From Hyphomonadaceae bacterium JAD_PAG50586_4 (lineage in GTDB: Bacteria; Pseudomonadota; Alphaproteobacteria; Caulobacterales; Aquidulcibacteraceae), in NCBI GenBank assembly GCA_023242925.1, contig CP096134.1, positions 4,049,501 to 4,113,500 on the forward strand: a stretch of DNA of 64,000 bases, written 5' to 3'. A program made the position numbers and the translations under genes. Shown here one piece after another: positions 57,021-64,000 of this stretch. The number at the start of each line of letters is the position of its first letter. Position 1 is the first letter of the stretch. The notes below the pieces were generated by a model. It had not been told where the DNA came from and did not search any database. It worked only from the letters and a program-made list of their open reading frames with translations.

Positions 57021-58332
57021 GCGACACGATCGTCGCGCTCGCAACGGGCGCAGGGCGCGCAGGTGTAGCGATCGTACGCGTCTCTGGTCCGCAGGCGCGT
57101 GACGTATTGAGCGCGATAACAGCGCGCGAAATTCCATCACCACGCCTCACTGCGCGACGCGCGTTTTTCGCGCCAAATACGCGTTTTTGATCGACGACGG
57201 TCTCGCGGTGTTTTTCGAAGCGCCGGCGAGTTTCACTGGCGAAGATGTTGTCGAATTGCACGTGCATGGCGGCGTTGCAGTGATCGCCGCTATCATCGAC
57301 GCGTGTCTTGTACAAATTGGAGTCCGTATCGCCGAGGCTGGCGAATTCACGCGCCGCGCGTTCGAAAACGGCAAGCTCGATTTGGCTGAAGCCGAGGGCT
57401 TGGCCGATCTCGTTGATGCGGAGACGGAAGGCCAACGCCGCCAAGCTTTGCGCCAAGTGCGCGGCGCGTTGAGCGCAGTCTATGAGGGCTGGCGCGCGCG
57501 GTTGATCGAGGCCGCGGCGCTGATCGAAGCCGAGATCGATTTTCCAGACGAAGATCTGCCGGGCGCGCTGGCGCAGCGGGCGGCGCCGATCCTCGAAGCC
57601 CTGGCCGTCGACATGGCCCGCCACCTCGATGACGGCCATCGCGGCGAGCGCGTCCGCGACGGCTTCCGCATCGCCATCATCGGCCCGCCCAACGCGGGCA
57701 AGTCGAGCCTGCTGAACGCACTGGCCCAGCGCGAGGCGGCGATCGTATCGGATATCCCCGGCACGACCCGCGACGTGGTCGAGGTCCGCCTAGTTTTGGC
57801 GGGCTACCCAGTCTGGATCGCCGACACCGCCGGGCTGCGCGAGGCGGCGGACGCGATCGAGGCGGAAGGCGTGCGCAGGGCGTTGGCGCGGGCCGACGAG
57901 GCTGACCTGCGGATCGCTGTGGTCGAGGCGGGGGCGGATATTCCGGCCGAGGTGCAGGCGGCGCTCCAGCCGAACGATATTCTTGTACGCTCCAAGTCCG
58001 ACAAATATCCGGCGCATGGTTCCGGTGAGATGCTGGAGGTTTCGGTCAAAACCGGCATCGGCCTGTATTTGCTCGAAACGCGGATTAACGCGCATGTTGC
58101 CGAGGCGCTGGATCGCGAGGAGGCGCCCGCGCTGACCCGCGCGCGTCACCGGCGCCTGGTGGAGGAGGCTTTGGCCGCTCTGCGCCGCGCGGTCCCGGCG
58201 CTGGATGCCGGGCCGGAGCTGGCGGCGGAGGATGTCCGTGCCGCGGCCCAAGCCATCGGCCGGCTCACCGGGCGGATCGATGTTGAGGATCTGCTGGGCG
58301 AGATCTTCTCCAGCTTCTGCATCGGCAAGTGA
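57014..58332 (+). CDS. mnmE: tRNA modification GTPase MnmE (TrmE) (one apparent frameshift)
   Basis: About 439 residues. With MnmG it makes the 5-carboxymethylaminomethyl modification of tRNA wobble uridines. The N-terminal tetrahydrofolate-binding domain (MKRDTIVALATGAGRAGVAI) is split from the rest by a missing T in a TTTTT run near 57187; correction gives LIDDGLAVFFEAPASFTGED. The G domain has GPPNAGKSSLLNAL, DIPGTTRDVVE, and SKSD (NKxD-like), and the C-terminus is FCIGK with the catalytic cysteine. mnmG follows at 58438. Confidence 0.95.
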
Positions 58333-58347
58333 CCGTCCGGAGCCGGG

Positions 58348-58361
58348 GTTCCACGCGAAAC
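58348..58361. other. parS: parS-like site in the mnmE-mnmG spacer
   Basis: GTTCCACGCGAAAC followed by A is a near-palindromic ParB site, 16 bp after the mnmE stop. A second site lies 35 bp downstream, so ParB may nucleate here. Confidence 0.72.
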
Positions 58362-58382
58362 AGGTTTCCGGGCCATTAGGCC

Positions 58383-58396
58383 GTTCCATGTGAAAC
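58383..58396. other. parS: parS-like site upstream of mnmG
   Basis: GTTCCATGTGAAAC resembles GTTCCACGTGAAAC with one change in the centre. It is the second site in the mnmE-mnmG spacer, 42 bp before the mnmG start. Confidence 0.7.
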
Positions 58397-58437
58397 GATC
58401 CAGGATTGGAGCCTCGCGCACGAGCCCCATTTGCGCT

Positions 58438-60331
58438 ATGGACGCGCCCTCCATGACCCAAGGAAATGCCAGCTTCGACGTCATCGTCATCGGCGGCGGC
58501 CATGCCGGCTGCGAGGCGGCCGCGGCTGCCGCGCGTCTGGGAGCGCGCACGCTGCTGCTGACGCATAAGCTCGAAACCATAGGCGAGATGAGCTGCAATC
58601 CGGCCATTGGTGGGCTGGGCAAAGGCCATTTGGTTCGCGAGATCGACGCGCTGGATGGGGTGATGGGGCAGGTGGCGGACGCCGCTGGCATCCAATTCAG
58701 GCTGCTCAACCGCTCCAAAGGCCCTGCCGTTCGAGGCCCCCGCGCCCAGTCAGACCGAAAGCTCTATCGCCGGGCGATGCAGGCTGCGCTGGCGGGGCAG
58801 GCCAATCTGACGATCATCGCGGGGGCAGTTGAGGACTTGATCTTGTCCTCCCCGCGGGCGGAAGAGCAGTTGCTGGCGTTCTCACCGCAGACGGCCAAAC
58901 CTTCTCCTCCCCCGCATCGTGCTCACCACCGGCACCTTCCTGAAGGGGTGATCCACATCGGCGACAAGCGCATCCCGGCGGGCCGGCACGGCGAGGCGCC
59001 GGCGATTGGGTTATCGGATCGGCTCTACGGGGCGGGGTTCGCGATGGGCCGGCTGAAGACCGGCACGCCAGCGCGGTTGCAATCCAGCTCGATTGATTGG
59101 GCGTCGCTGGAGAAGCAATACGCCGACGACGAGCCGTCGCCATTCTCGTTCCTGACCGACAAAATCACCAACCCGCAGGTCGCGTGCGGCGTCACCTACA
59201 CGACTGCAGAAACCCACAGGATCATCGAGCAATCGCTGACGAAGAGCGCGGTCTATTCGGGCGCGATCAGCGGGCGGGGGCCGCGCTATTGCCCGTCGAT
59301 CGAGGACAAGGTCGTCCGCTTCGCCGACAAGAACGCGCACCAGATTTTCCTCGAACCCGAAGGGCTGGACGACGACACCGTCTACCCGAACGGCATCAGC
59401 ACATCGCTGCCGGAAGACGTGCAGGGGCAATTCATCCGAACGATCCCTGGGCTCGAGAATGTCGTCATCAAACGCCACGCCTATGCGATCGAGTACGATT
59501 ACGTCGATCCGCGCGAGCTCATGCCGACACTGGAAACGAAGCGTATCGCCGGCCTCTATCTCGCCGGCCAGATCAACGGCACGACGGGTTACGAAGAGGC
59601 GGCGGCGCAAGGCTTGATCGCGGGCCTCAACGCGGCGCGCGCGGCAGGCGGGGAGCGCCGTTTGAGATCAGCCGCGCTGAAGGATACATCGGCGTGATGA
59701 TCGACGACCTCGTGACGCGGGGCGTCACCGAGCCGTATCGCATGTTCACCTCGCGCGCCGAGTATCGTCTCTCGCTGCGCGCTGACAATGCTGACCAACG
59801 CCTCACGCCGAAGGGTATAGAGCTGGGGTGTGTGGGCGGCGAACGCACACGCGCTTTCACCGCCAAAATGCGGGAAATCGAGCGCGCGCGCGAACTGGCG
59901 AAATCGCTACGGATGACGCCGGCGCAAGCCCAGGCGCACGAGCTGAAGGTCAACCAAGACGGCGTGCGCCGTGATGCGCTGGCGCTGCTCGCATATCCCT
60001 CGATCAGCTACGATCAGCTCGCCGCGATTTGGCCGGAGCTTGGTTCACTGTCGTCCCAAGCGCGCGAGCAGCTTGAGATCGACGCGATGTATTCGGGCTA
60101 TCTCGAACGCCAGGCGCTCGACGTCGAGGCTTTCAAGCGCGACGAAGATTTGCGTCTCGATCCCGCGCTCGATTACGCAAGTGTCGGGGGCTTTCGAACG
60201 AGGTGCGTGAGAAGTTGACGCGCGCCAAGCCCGTCACACTCGGCCAAGCGTCGCGCATCGAGGGCGTCACGCCTGGCGCGCTCACGGCATTGCTGGCGCA
60301 TGTAAAGCGCGAACAGAGGAAGCGGGCATGA
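58438..60331 (+). CDS. mnmG: tRNA uridine 5-carboxymethylaminomethyl modification enzyme MnmG (GidA) (five apparent frameshifts)
   Basis: About 632 residues after correction. FAD-binding VIVIGGGHAGCEAAAAAARL, then GEMSCNPAIGGLGKGHLVRE, LKTGTPARL, PNGISTSLPEDVQ, GYEEAAAQGLIAGLNAARAA, and the C-terminal RMFTSRAEYRLSLRADNAD. Three single-base gaps between 58840 and 58950 cancel in frame but corrupt about 35 residues (correctly GVLTADGQTF, RIVLTTGTFLKG). Two more lie near 59662 (GERPFEISRAEGYIGVM) and near 60190 (GLSNEVREKLTRAKPV), placing the stop at 60331. ATG 58453 is an alternative start. The next gene's ATG overlaps the stop. Confidence 0.93.
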
Positions 60332-60678
60332 GCCTGAAGCGAGATACGCTCTTCATCCTGCGCGCGCCGTTCGAGGACGCGGTGATGGAAGGGACGTGGT
60401 TCTGCACCGCGTGCGCGACGATGGAGGGCGCGTTGCTCGCGAACCCGCATTGGGCTGCGCGCATCGACGTAAAGCGAATGCCGCATCCAAGGCCGCGTCA
60501 CGACATCATCGTGCTGATCGGCGAGGAGAACCAATCCATGCCGGTGCTCGTGCTGGCCGATGGTTCGACTCCGCCGGCGGGGGCGAAGGTCTTCGAGGGC
60601 CGCCACTTCCTCGACGAGCCCAAGCCCATCACGCGCTATCTTGCCGCCACATATGGCGGAGCAGGGCCGCACCCGTGA
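60328..60678 (+). CDS. DUF3088 family protein
   Basis: 116 residues. MSLKRDTLFILRAPFEDAVM, EGTWFCTACATMEGALLANP, RIDVKRMPHPRPRHDIIVLI and GRHFLDEPKPITRYLAATYG match the DUF3088 family, a thioredoxin-like small protein with a C-x-x-C (CTAC) near residue 26. The CxxC suggests redox or metal chemistry but no role is established. It is inserted between mnmG and rsmG, coupled to both by stop/start overlaps. Confidence 0.8.
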   Translation: MSLKRDTLFILRAPFEDAVMEGTWFCTACATMEGALLANPHWAARIDVKRMPHPRPRHDIIVLIGEENQSMPVLVLADGSTPPAGAKVFEGRHFLDEPKPITRYLAATYGGAGPHP

Positions 60679-61313
60679 GTTACGGTCTGGCGGAATTCAC
60701 ACGGGATCTCGGGCTGCCCGTTTCACGCGAAACAGCTCAGCGGCTCGAAACCTTTCGCCGGCTGCTGGCCGAGTGGAACGAACACACCAATCTGGTCGGC
60801 CCGAAGGAACTCGATCTCTTCTGGTCGCGCCATGCGCTGGATAGCGCCCAACTGATCCGCATCGCGCCGCCTGAGGCGAAGCGCTGGATCGACCTTGGAT
60901 CGGGCGCTGGCTTTCCAGCGCTCGTCCTGGCCTGCTTCCTGGCTGAGCGGGACGGCGCGGTGGTCCACATGGTGGAGTCCACAGGCAAGAAGGCCCGGTT
61001 CCTGAATGAGGTAATCCGGGCCGCTGGTTTGCCAGCCCAGGTGTTCAACCTTCGCATCGAGGATTTCCGGGCCGGGTCCTTGCGGTATGATGTGGTGACG
61101 GCTCGCGCCCTCGCGCCCTTGAACCGACTCATCCCCTATGCGAAGCCGATTCTCGATCGCGGCGCGCATGGTCTCTTCCATAAAGGCGCTGACCTAGACG
61201 CCGAGATGGCCGCCGCGAACGACGCTCTAAATGGTGGGGCGTACCGGGCAGAAGTGCTGGAAAGCCTAAGCGATCCGCGCGGCCGCATTGTTCGCATAAC
61301 AAAGGCCGCGTAG
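60675..61313 (+). CDS. rsmG: 16S rRNA (guanine527-N7)-methyltransferase RsmG (GidB)
   Basis: 212 residues from a GTG at 60675 that overlaps the preceding stop. It methylates G527 of 16S rRNA; loss gives low-level streptomycin resistance in other bacteria. Motifs: LEWNEHTNLVGPKE-type start, RWIDLGSGAGFPALVLACFL (SAM-binding), HMVESTGKKARFLNEVIRA and DVVTARALAPLNRLI. A parS-like site lies within its first 20 codons, where it encodes PVSRETAQ. parA follows after 31 bp. Confidence 0.95.
   Translation: MSYGLAEFTRDLGLPVSRETAQRLETFRRLLAEWNEHTNLVGPKELDLFWSRHALDSAQLIRIAPPEAKRWIDLGSGAGFPALVLACFLAERDGAVVHMVESTGKKARFLNEVIRAAGLPAQVFNLRIEDFRAGSLRYDVVTARALAPLNRLIPYAKPILDRGAHGLFHKGADLDAEMAAANDALNGGAYRAEVLESLSDPRGRIVRITKAA
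60720..60733. other. parS: parS-like site inside rsmG
   Basis: GTTTCACGCGAAAC, identical to the site at 54578, is a perfect 14-bp palindrome in the 5' end of rsmG, about 0.6 kb upstream of parA. The coded residues VSRETA are also conserved in RsmG of related taxa, so the same bases may serve both functions. Confidence 0.75.
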
Positions 61314-61344
61314 CTCGCTTGGCTCCGATGAGGAGTGGTGGGAT

Positions 61345-62133
61345 ATGCGCGCTTTGGCGATCGCCAACCAGAAGGGCGGCGTAGGCAAGACGACGACCGC
61401 GATCAATCTCGGCACCGCTTTGGCGGCTGCGGGGAAGGGCGTGCTGATCTTCGACACCGATCCGCAAGGCAACGCCTCGACCGGCATCGATATCCATCCG
61501 GAAGACCGCAAGATCACGAGCTACGACGTGCTCGTTGGCAATCACACTTTGTCGAAGGCGATCATGCCGACGAAGGTGCCGAACCTTTACATCGCGCCGG
61601 GCGATGCAAACCTCTCGGGCGTCGAAACTGAGTTGATGGCAGGCGGCCGCGCGCAATTTCGTTTGCGCGATGCGGTCGCTCAATTTCGTGCGGAAAGCCA
61701 ACTCAACATTGATTACATGCTGATCGATTGTCCGCCGTCTCTGAACGTGTTGACGGTCAATGCGCTGACGGCTGCGGATGCGGTGTTGGTGCCGTTGCAA
61801 ACGGAATACTTCGCGCTTGAAGGCCTCGCGCAATTGGTCGCGACCATCAACGCGGTGAAGGCGAACCTCAATCCCACGCTCGAGATCCAGGGCGTCGTGC
61901 TGACCATGTACGACAAGCGCACCACGCTGAGCGAGCAGGTGGCCAGCGAAGTGCGCACACACTTCCCGGACAAGGTCTATGAAACAATGATCCCGCGGAA
62001 CGTGCGGATCAGCGAAGCGCCGAGCCACGGGCTACCGGCGATCATCTACGATCAGAACGCATCGGGTAGCAAAGCGTACATCCAGCTTGCCAAAGAACTG
62101 ATCGAACGGGAGCGCAATCTACAAGCGGCGTAG
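61345..62133 (+). CDS. parA: Chromosome-partitioning ATPase ParA
   Basis: 262 residues. Deviant Walker A ANQKGGVGKTTTAINLGTAL, DTDPQGNASTGI, Walker B-like YMLIDCPPSLNVLTVNAL and the C-terminal RNVRISEAPSHGLPAIIYD define chromosomal ParA/Soj. Its dimer binds DNA and pulls ParB-parS complexes. No N-terminal HTH, so it is the type Ib/chromosomal form. It lies about 12 kb right of the predicted oriC and is followed by parB after 85 bp. Confidence 0.97.
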   Translation: MRALAIANQKGGVGKTTTAINLGTALAAAGKGVLIFDTDPQGNASTGIDIHPEDRKITSYDVLVGNHTLSKAIMPTKVPNLYIAPGDANLSGVETELMAGGRAQFRLRDAVAQFRAESQLNIDYMLIDCPPSLNVLTVNALTAADAVLVPLQTEYFALEGLAQLVATINAVKANLNPTLEIQGVVLTMYDKRTTLSEQVASEVRTHFPDKVYETMIPRNVRISEAPSHGLPAIIYDQNASGSKAYIQLAKELIERERNLQAA

Positions 62134-62150
62134 ATTCCGGTGGGAAATTT

Positions 62151-62164
62151 TTACCCGTAGGTAA
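62151..62164. promoter_or_regulatory. Dyad in the parA-parB spacer
   Basis: TTACC-CGTA-GGTAA is a perfect 5-bp inverted repeat preceded by a T-rich stretch, within the 85-bp spacer. A GATTC (GANTC) site lies nearby at about 62196. It could be an operator or part of a promoter for parB; no partner is known. Confidence 0.35.
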
Positions 62165-62218
62165 GACCTGCCTAGCGAAGATTTAATCATACCGATTCGG
62201 GTCGGGTAGGAGCAGGGC

Positions 62219-63325
62219 ATGAGCGATTTAAGACCACGGGGGCTGGGGCGCGGGCTGTCAGCATTGCTGGGCGAGCCTGTCCGCACCGAGCCGCCGGCCG
62301 CTCAGCCGACGCCCGCAAACGCCTGGGCCCAACCGCAAGCCGAAACGCCGCGCGCGCCGATCGAGCCGCCGCGCAATGTGTTCGAGCTGCCGATCGCTAA
62401 TCATCAGCCGCAACCTGCGCCGACGCCGGCAGCGCCGACATCCGTGTTCGGTGAGCCGGCCGCGCCGCCAGCGGCCCCGGTTGTTGCGCCCACGATTGCA
62501 TCTGCCCCGACCCAAGCCGCCGCAGGGGAGACCGGCCCGCGCTCCGTTTCGATTGATCTCGTTCAGCGCAACCCGCAACAACCGCGCAAGCATTTCGACG
62601 AGAACGATCTCACCGATCTCGCCAATTCGATCCGCACGCACGGCGTGCTGCAACCGATCCTCGTGCGCCCGATCGCCGATGGCCGGTATGAGATCGTCGC
62701 TGGTGAACGCCGTTGGCGCGCAGCGCAACGCGCGGGCTTGCACACGATTCCCGCCGTGGTGCGCGAGCTCAACGAAGTTGAAGTCGTCGAGATCGCCATC
62801 GTCGAGAACGTCCAGCGGACGGACCTGAACCCGATCGAAGAAGCGCAGGGCTTCCAAGCCCTGATCGATCGCTTCGGCCGCACGCAGGAAGACATCGCTG
62901 AAGCTGTCGGGAAGTCGCGGCCGCATATCGCCAACATGCTGCGTCTGCTGAAGCTGCCGGACGATCTGCAAGAGATGGTGCGGGATGGTCGTCTGAGCTC
63001 AGGCCATGCGCGTGCGATCCTCACCGCGCCCGATCCGCGTGGCTTGGCGCAACGCGTGTTAAGCGAAGGCCTGAACGTCCGCGAAGTTGAGCGTCTCGCG
63101 CAGCAAGCCAAGGACGAAAAGCACGGCCCGCGTGCCGGCGCAGCCGCACCCGCTGTCGTTGCCGAGAAGAGCGCCGACACCCGCGCGTTGGAGCAAAGCT
63201 TATCGAACGCGCTCGGCCTTGAGGTGACGATCACCGACAAGGGCGGGGCCGGCGAATTGAAGGTCAGTTACAAGACGCTCGAACAGCTCGACGATGTAAT
63301 GCGCCGCCTGCGCGGCGGCTTCTAA
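62219..63325 (+). CDS. parB: Chromosome-partitioning protein ParB
   Basis: 368 residues. N-terminal box GLGRGLSALLGE (ParA-interaction), a long proline/alanine-rich linker (residues about 22-110), CTPase/DNA-binding core starting VDLVQRNPQQPRKHFDENDL with GERRWRAAQRAGL and ENVQRTDLNPIEEAQGFQ, HTH DIAEAVGKSRPHIANMLRLL, and a C-terminal dimerisation domain. The linker is longer than in many ParB proteins. It binds parS, slides as a CTP clamp and recruits SMC. A strong terminator follows at 63388. Confidence 0.96.
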   Translation: MSDLRPRGLGRGLSALLGEPVRTEPPAAQPTPANAWAQPQAETPRAPIEPPRNVFELPIANHQPQPAPTPAAPTSVFGEPAAPPAAPVVAPTIASAPTQAAAGETGPRSVSIDLVQRNPQQPRKHFDENDLTDLANSIRTHGVLQPILVRPIADGRYEIVAGERRWRAAQRAGLHTIPAVVRELNEVEVVEIAIVENVQRTDLNPIEEAQGFQALIDRFGRTQEDIAEAVGKSRPHIANMLRLLKLPDDLQEMVRDGRLSSGHARAILTAPDPRGLAQRVLSEGLNVREVERLAQQAKDEKHGPRAGAAAPAVVAEKSADTRALEQSLSNALGLEVTITDKGGAGELKVSYKTLEQLDDVMRRLRGGF

Positions 63326-63387
63326 GCTTCGGCGGGAGGAAGCTCGGCCCCATGCAGGGCAGGGCGGAGGCAAATCGTGAAACGTCG

Positions 63388-63422
63388 AAGGGCGCGGTGT
63401 TGGCCACCGCGCCCTTCTTCTT
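63388..63422. terminator. Strong intrinsic terminator after parB
   Basis: AAGGGCGCGGTG (63388-63399) pairs perfectly with CACCGCGCCCTT (63405-63416) around a five-base loop, followed by CTTCTT. It ends the parAB transcript, and with its A-rich other side could also stop the convergent small-protein transcript. Confidence 0.85.
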
Positions 63423-63460
63423 GGCCTCGCCAAGTTCATCGCAGGGAGCTTTGCGATGAC

Positions 63461-63601
63461 TTATGCGATCTGGTTCAGCGCGCCCATCGCGAAGGGTGCT
63501 GCGGCCATGAAGGCGAAGAGCAGCGCATAAAATTTGGCGACGGCTGGTTGCGCGGCGGTTTGGAAGCTGGCGGCGGCGGCTTGGGCGGCTTGCGGATGCA
63601 T
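63461..63601 (-). CDS. Small hydrophobic protein, tandem paralogue A (46 aa)
   Basis: 46 residues: an alanine/glutamine-rich start (MHPQAAQAAAASFQTAAQPA), then VAKFYALLFAFMAAAPFAMG and ALNQIA. One hydrophobic helix (about residues 23-41). A ribosome-binding site GAGGG lies about 7 bp upstream of the ATG at 63601. The core KFYxLxxAxxxxAPFAxxxLNQ is shared with the 31-residue protein encoded just upstream on the same strand, which supports both being real. Too short for usual gene calling. No known family recognised; membrane peptide is the best guess. Confidence 0.68.
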   Translation of the reverse strand: MHPQAAQAAAASFQTAAQPAVAKFYALLFAFMAAAPFAMGALNQIA

Positions 63602-63629
63602 GATGTTTCCCTCGGCTTTGGAGTGCGGT

Positions 63630-63725
63630 TTAGGCGACGATCTGGGCGGCTTGGTTCAGCGTGGCGTAGGCGAACGGCGCGAACGTCAGAGCGGCGATGA
63701 TCAGGCTGTAGAACTTGGCGGTCAT
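63630..63725 (-). CDS. Small hydrophobic protein, tandem paralogue B (31 aa)
   Basis: 31 residues beginning MTAKFYSLIIAALTFAPFAY and ending ATLNQAAQIVA. The ATG at 63725 has GGGAG about 9 bp upstream. It aligns without gaps to residues 21-46 of the 63461 protein: KFY, L, A, APFA, LNQ-A conserved. A single hydrophobic helix with a lysine before it suggests an inserted membrane peptide or leaderless small protein. The 28-bp spacing puts the two genes in one transcript. 63726-63836 upstream shows nothing coding. Confidence 0.68.
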   Translation of the reverse strand: MTAKFYSLIIAALTFAPFAYATLNQAAQIVA

Positions 63726-63836
63726 TGGTCTTGCTCCCGGAAGCTCGTCGCTTCCATGAGCAAGACCTTATGCGCGCACCGTCCTAGTCGCTGTGCCTTC
63801 GGTCACATCAACGCACCTTCGGCCTAGGCCGTCGGC

Positions 63837-64000
63837 TTAGCGCAAGGCGCGCTCTGTATTCATGACCTGCACGTCCGTCATCATGCGCAGATACGCATCG
63901 AACCAGGCTTTGTGCGCGGAGCCCGTAATCACCAGCACGCGCGCGCCGGGGTGACGCGCGATCACTTCGCGGATATTGGCGACTTGGCGCAGATTGCGGG
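63837..64000 (-). CDS. C-terminal fragment of a DUF5694 / TraB-like protein (partial)
   Basis: The minus strand is open from the right edge to a TAA at 63837, giving 53 residues: RNLRQVANIREVIARHPGAR, VLVITGSAHKAWFDAYLRMM, TDVQVMNTERAL. The pattern N-I...PG-x-RVLV-I-x-G-x-x-H matches the end of the TraB/GumN-like DUF5694 family as far as I recall. Only the last strand and helix are visible, so the function is open. Confidence 0.55.
   Translation of the reverse strand, partial: RNLRQVANIREVIARHPGARVLVITGSAHKAWFDAYLRMMTDVQVMNTERALR

Noticed and set aside
1..64000. tRNA, rRNA, CRISPR arrays, transposases, prophage
   Set aside because: No cloverleaf, rRNA core, regularly spaced repeats, or transposase/integrase motifs were recognised by reading; covariance and HMM scans would be decisive.

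Overview
The window is a high-GC chromosomal segment from an alphaproteobacterium, most likely of the Caulobacterales / Hyphomonadaceae type. The assignment rests on gene content and order: mutS-glnD-murJ, hrcA-grpE, dnaK-dnaJ, a secB-dnaQ-coaE-aroE-maf-ppsR (DUF299) block facing hemE-hemH-hemJ-rho, then mnmE-mnmG-rsmG-parA-parB. In Caulobacter-type genomes the chromosomal origin lies between the DUF299 gene and hemE. Here that intergenic gap (about 48.81-49.15 kb) carries DnaA-box-like sequences, four GANTC (CcrM-type) sites and an AT-rich stretch, so I call it oriC. Genes on both sides mostly point away from it. Six ParB-site-like palindromes lie between 54.6 and 60.7 kb, just before parAB.

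Layout. 1-12.5 kb: murJ (cut by the edge), glnD, mutS, maeB, an AmpG-like transporter and a hybrid sensor kinase. 12.5-16.5 kb: a decayed comM/yifB tail, a spacer with a DnaA-box pair, then the envelope cluster BON lipoprotein - yraN (broken) - rsmI - LpoA-like lipoprotein. 16.5-20.4 kb: hemW-rdgB and rph, with a DUF2975/XRE pair and an unknown gene between. 20.4-24.4 kb: a repeat-rich spacer, an orphan AAA ATPase, a secreted protein, hrcA-grpE. 24.5-31 kb: a six-repeat PPC protein, aldo/keto reductase, dienelactone hydrolase, Ste24-like protease, AlkB. 31.3-38.8 kb: dnaK-dnaJ, dapB-nth, ATP-grasp/lipoprotein pair, adenosine kinase. 38.8-44.5 kb: hslV-peroxiredoxin-hslU, a membrane GGDEF-EAL protein, Smr and Tim44-like proteins. 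44.7-53.2 kb: the origin-proximal block around oriC. 53.4-64 kb: detoxification and hydrolase genes, the mnmE-mnmG-rsmG-parAB segregation block, and two tandem small hydrophobic-protein genes at the right end.

Sequence quality is a major caveat. About twenty conserved genes, many of them normally essential (dnaK, secB, coaE, aroE, dapB, mnmG, mutS, glnD, hrcA), are split by single frameshifts that mostly look like one missing base in a short C/G/A/T run, or a two-base contraction of a GC repeat. I treat these as probable assembly indels, annotate the whole gene, and give each break position. By contrast comM (5' two thirds absent) and yraN (frameshift plus two in-frame stops) look genuinely decayed. 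No tRNA, rRNA, transposase or CRISPR array was recognised.
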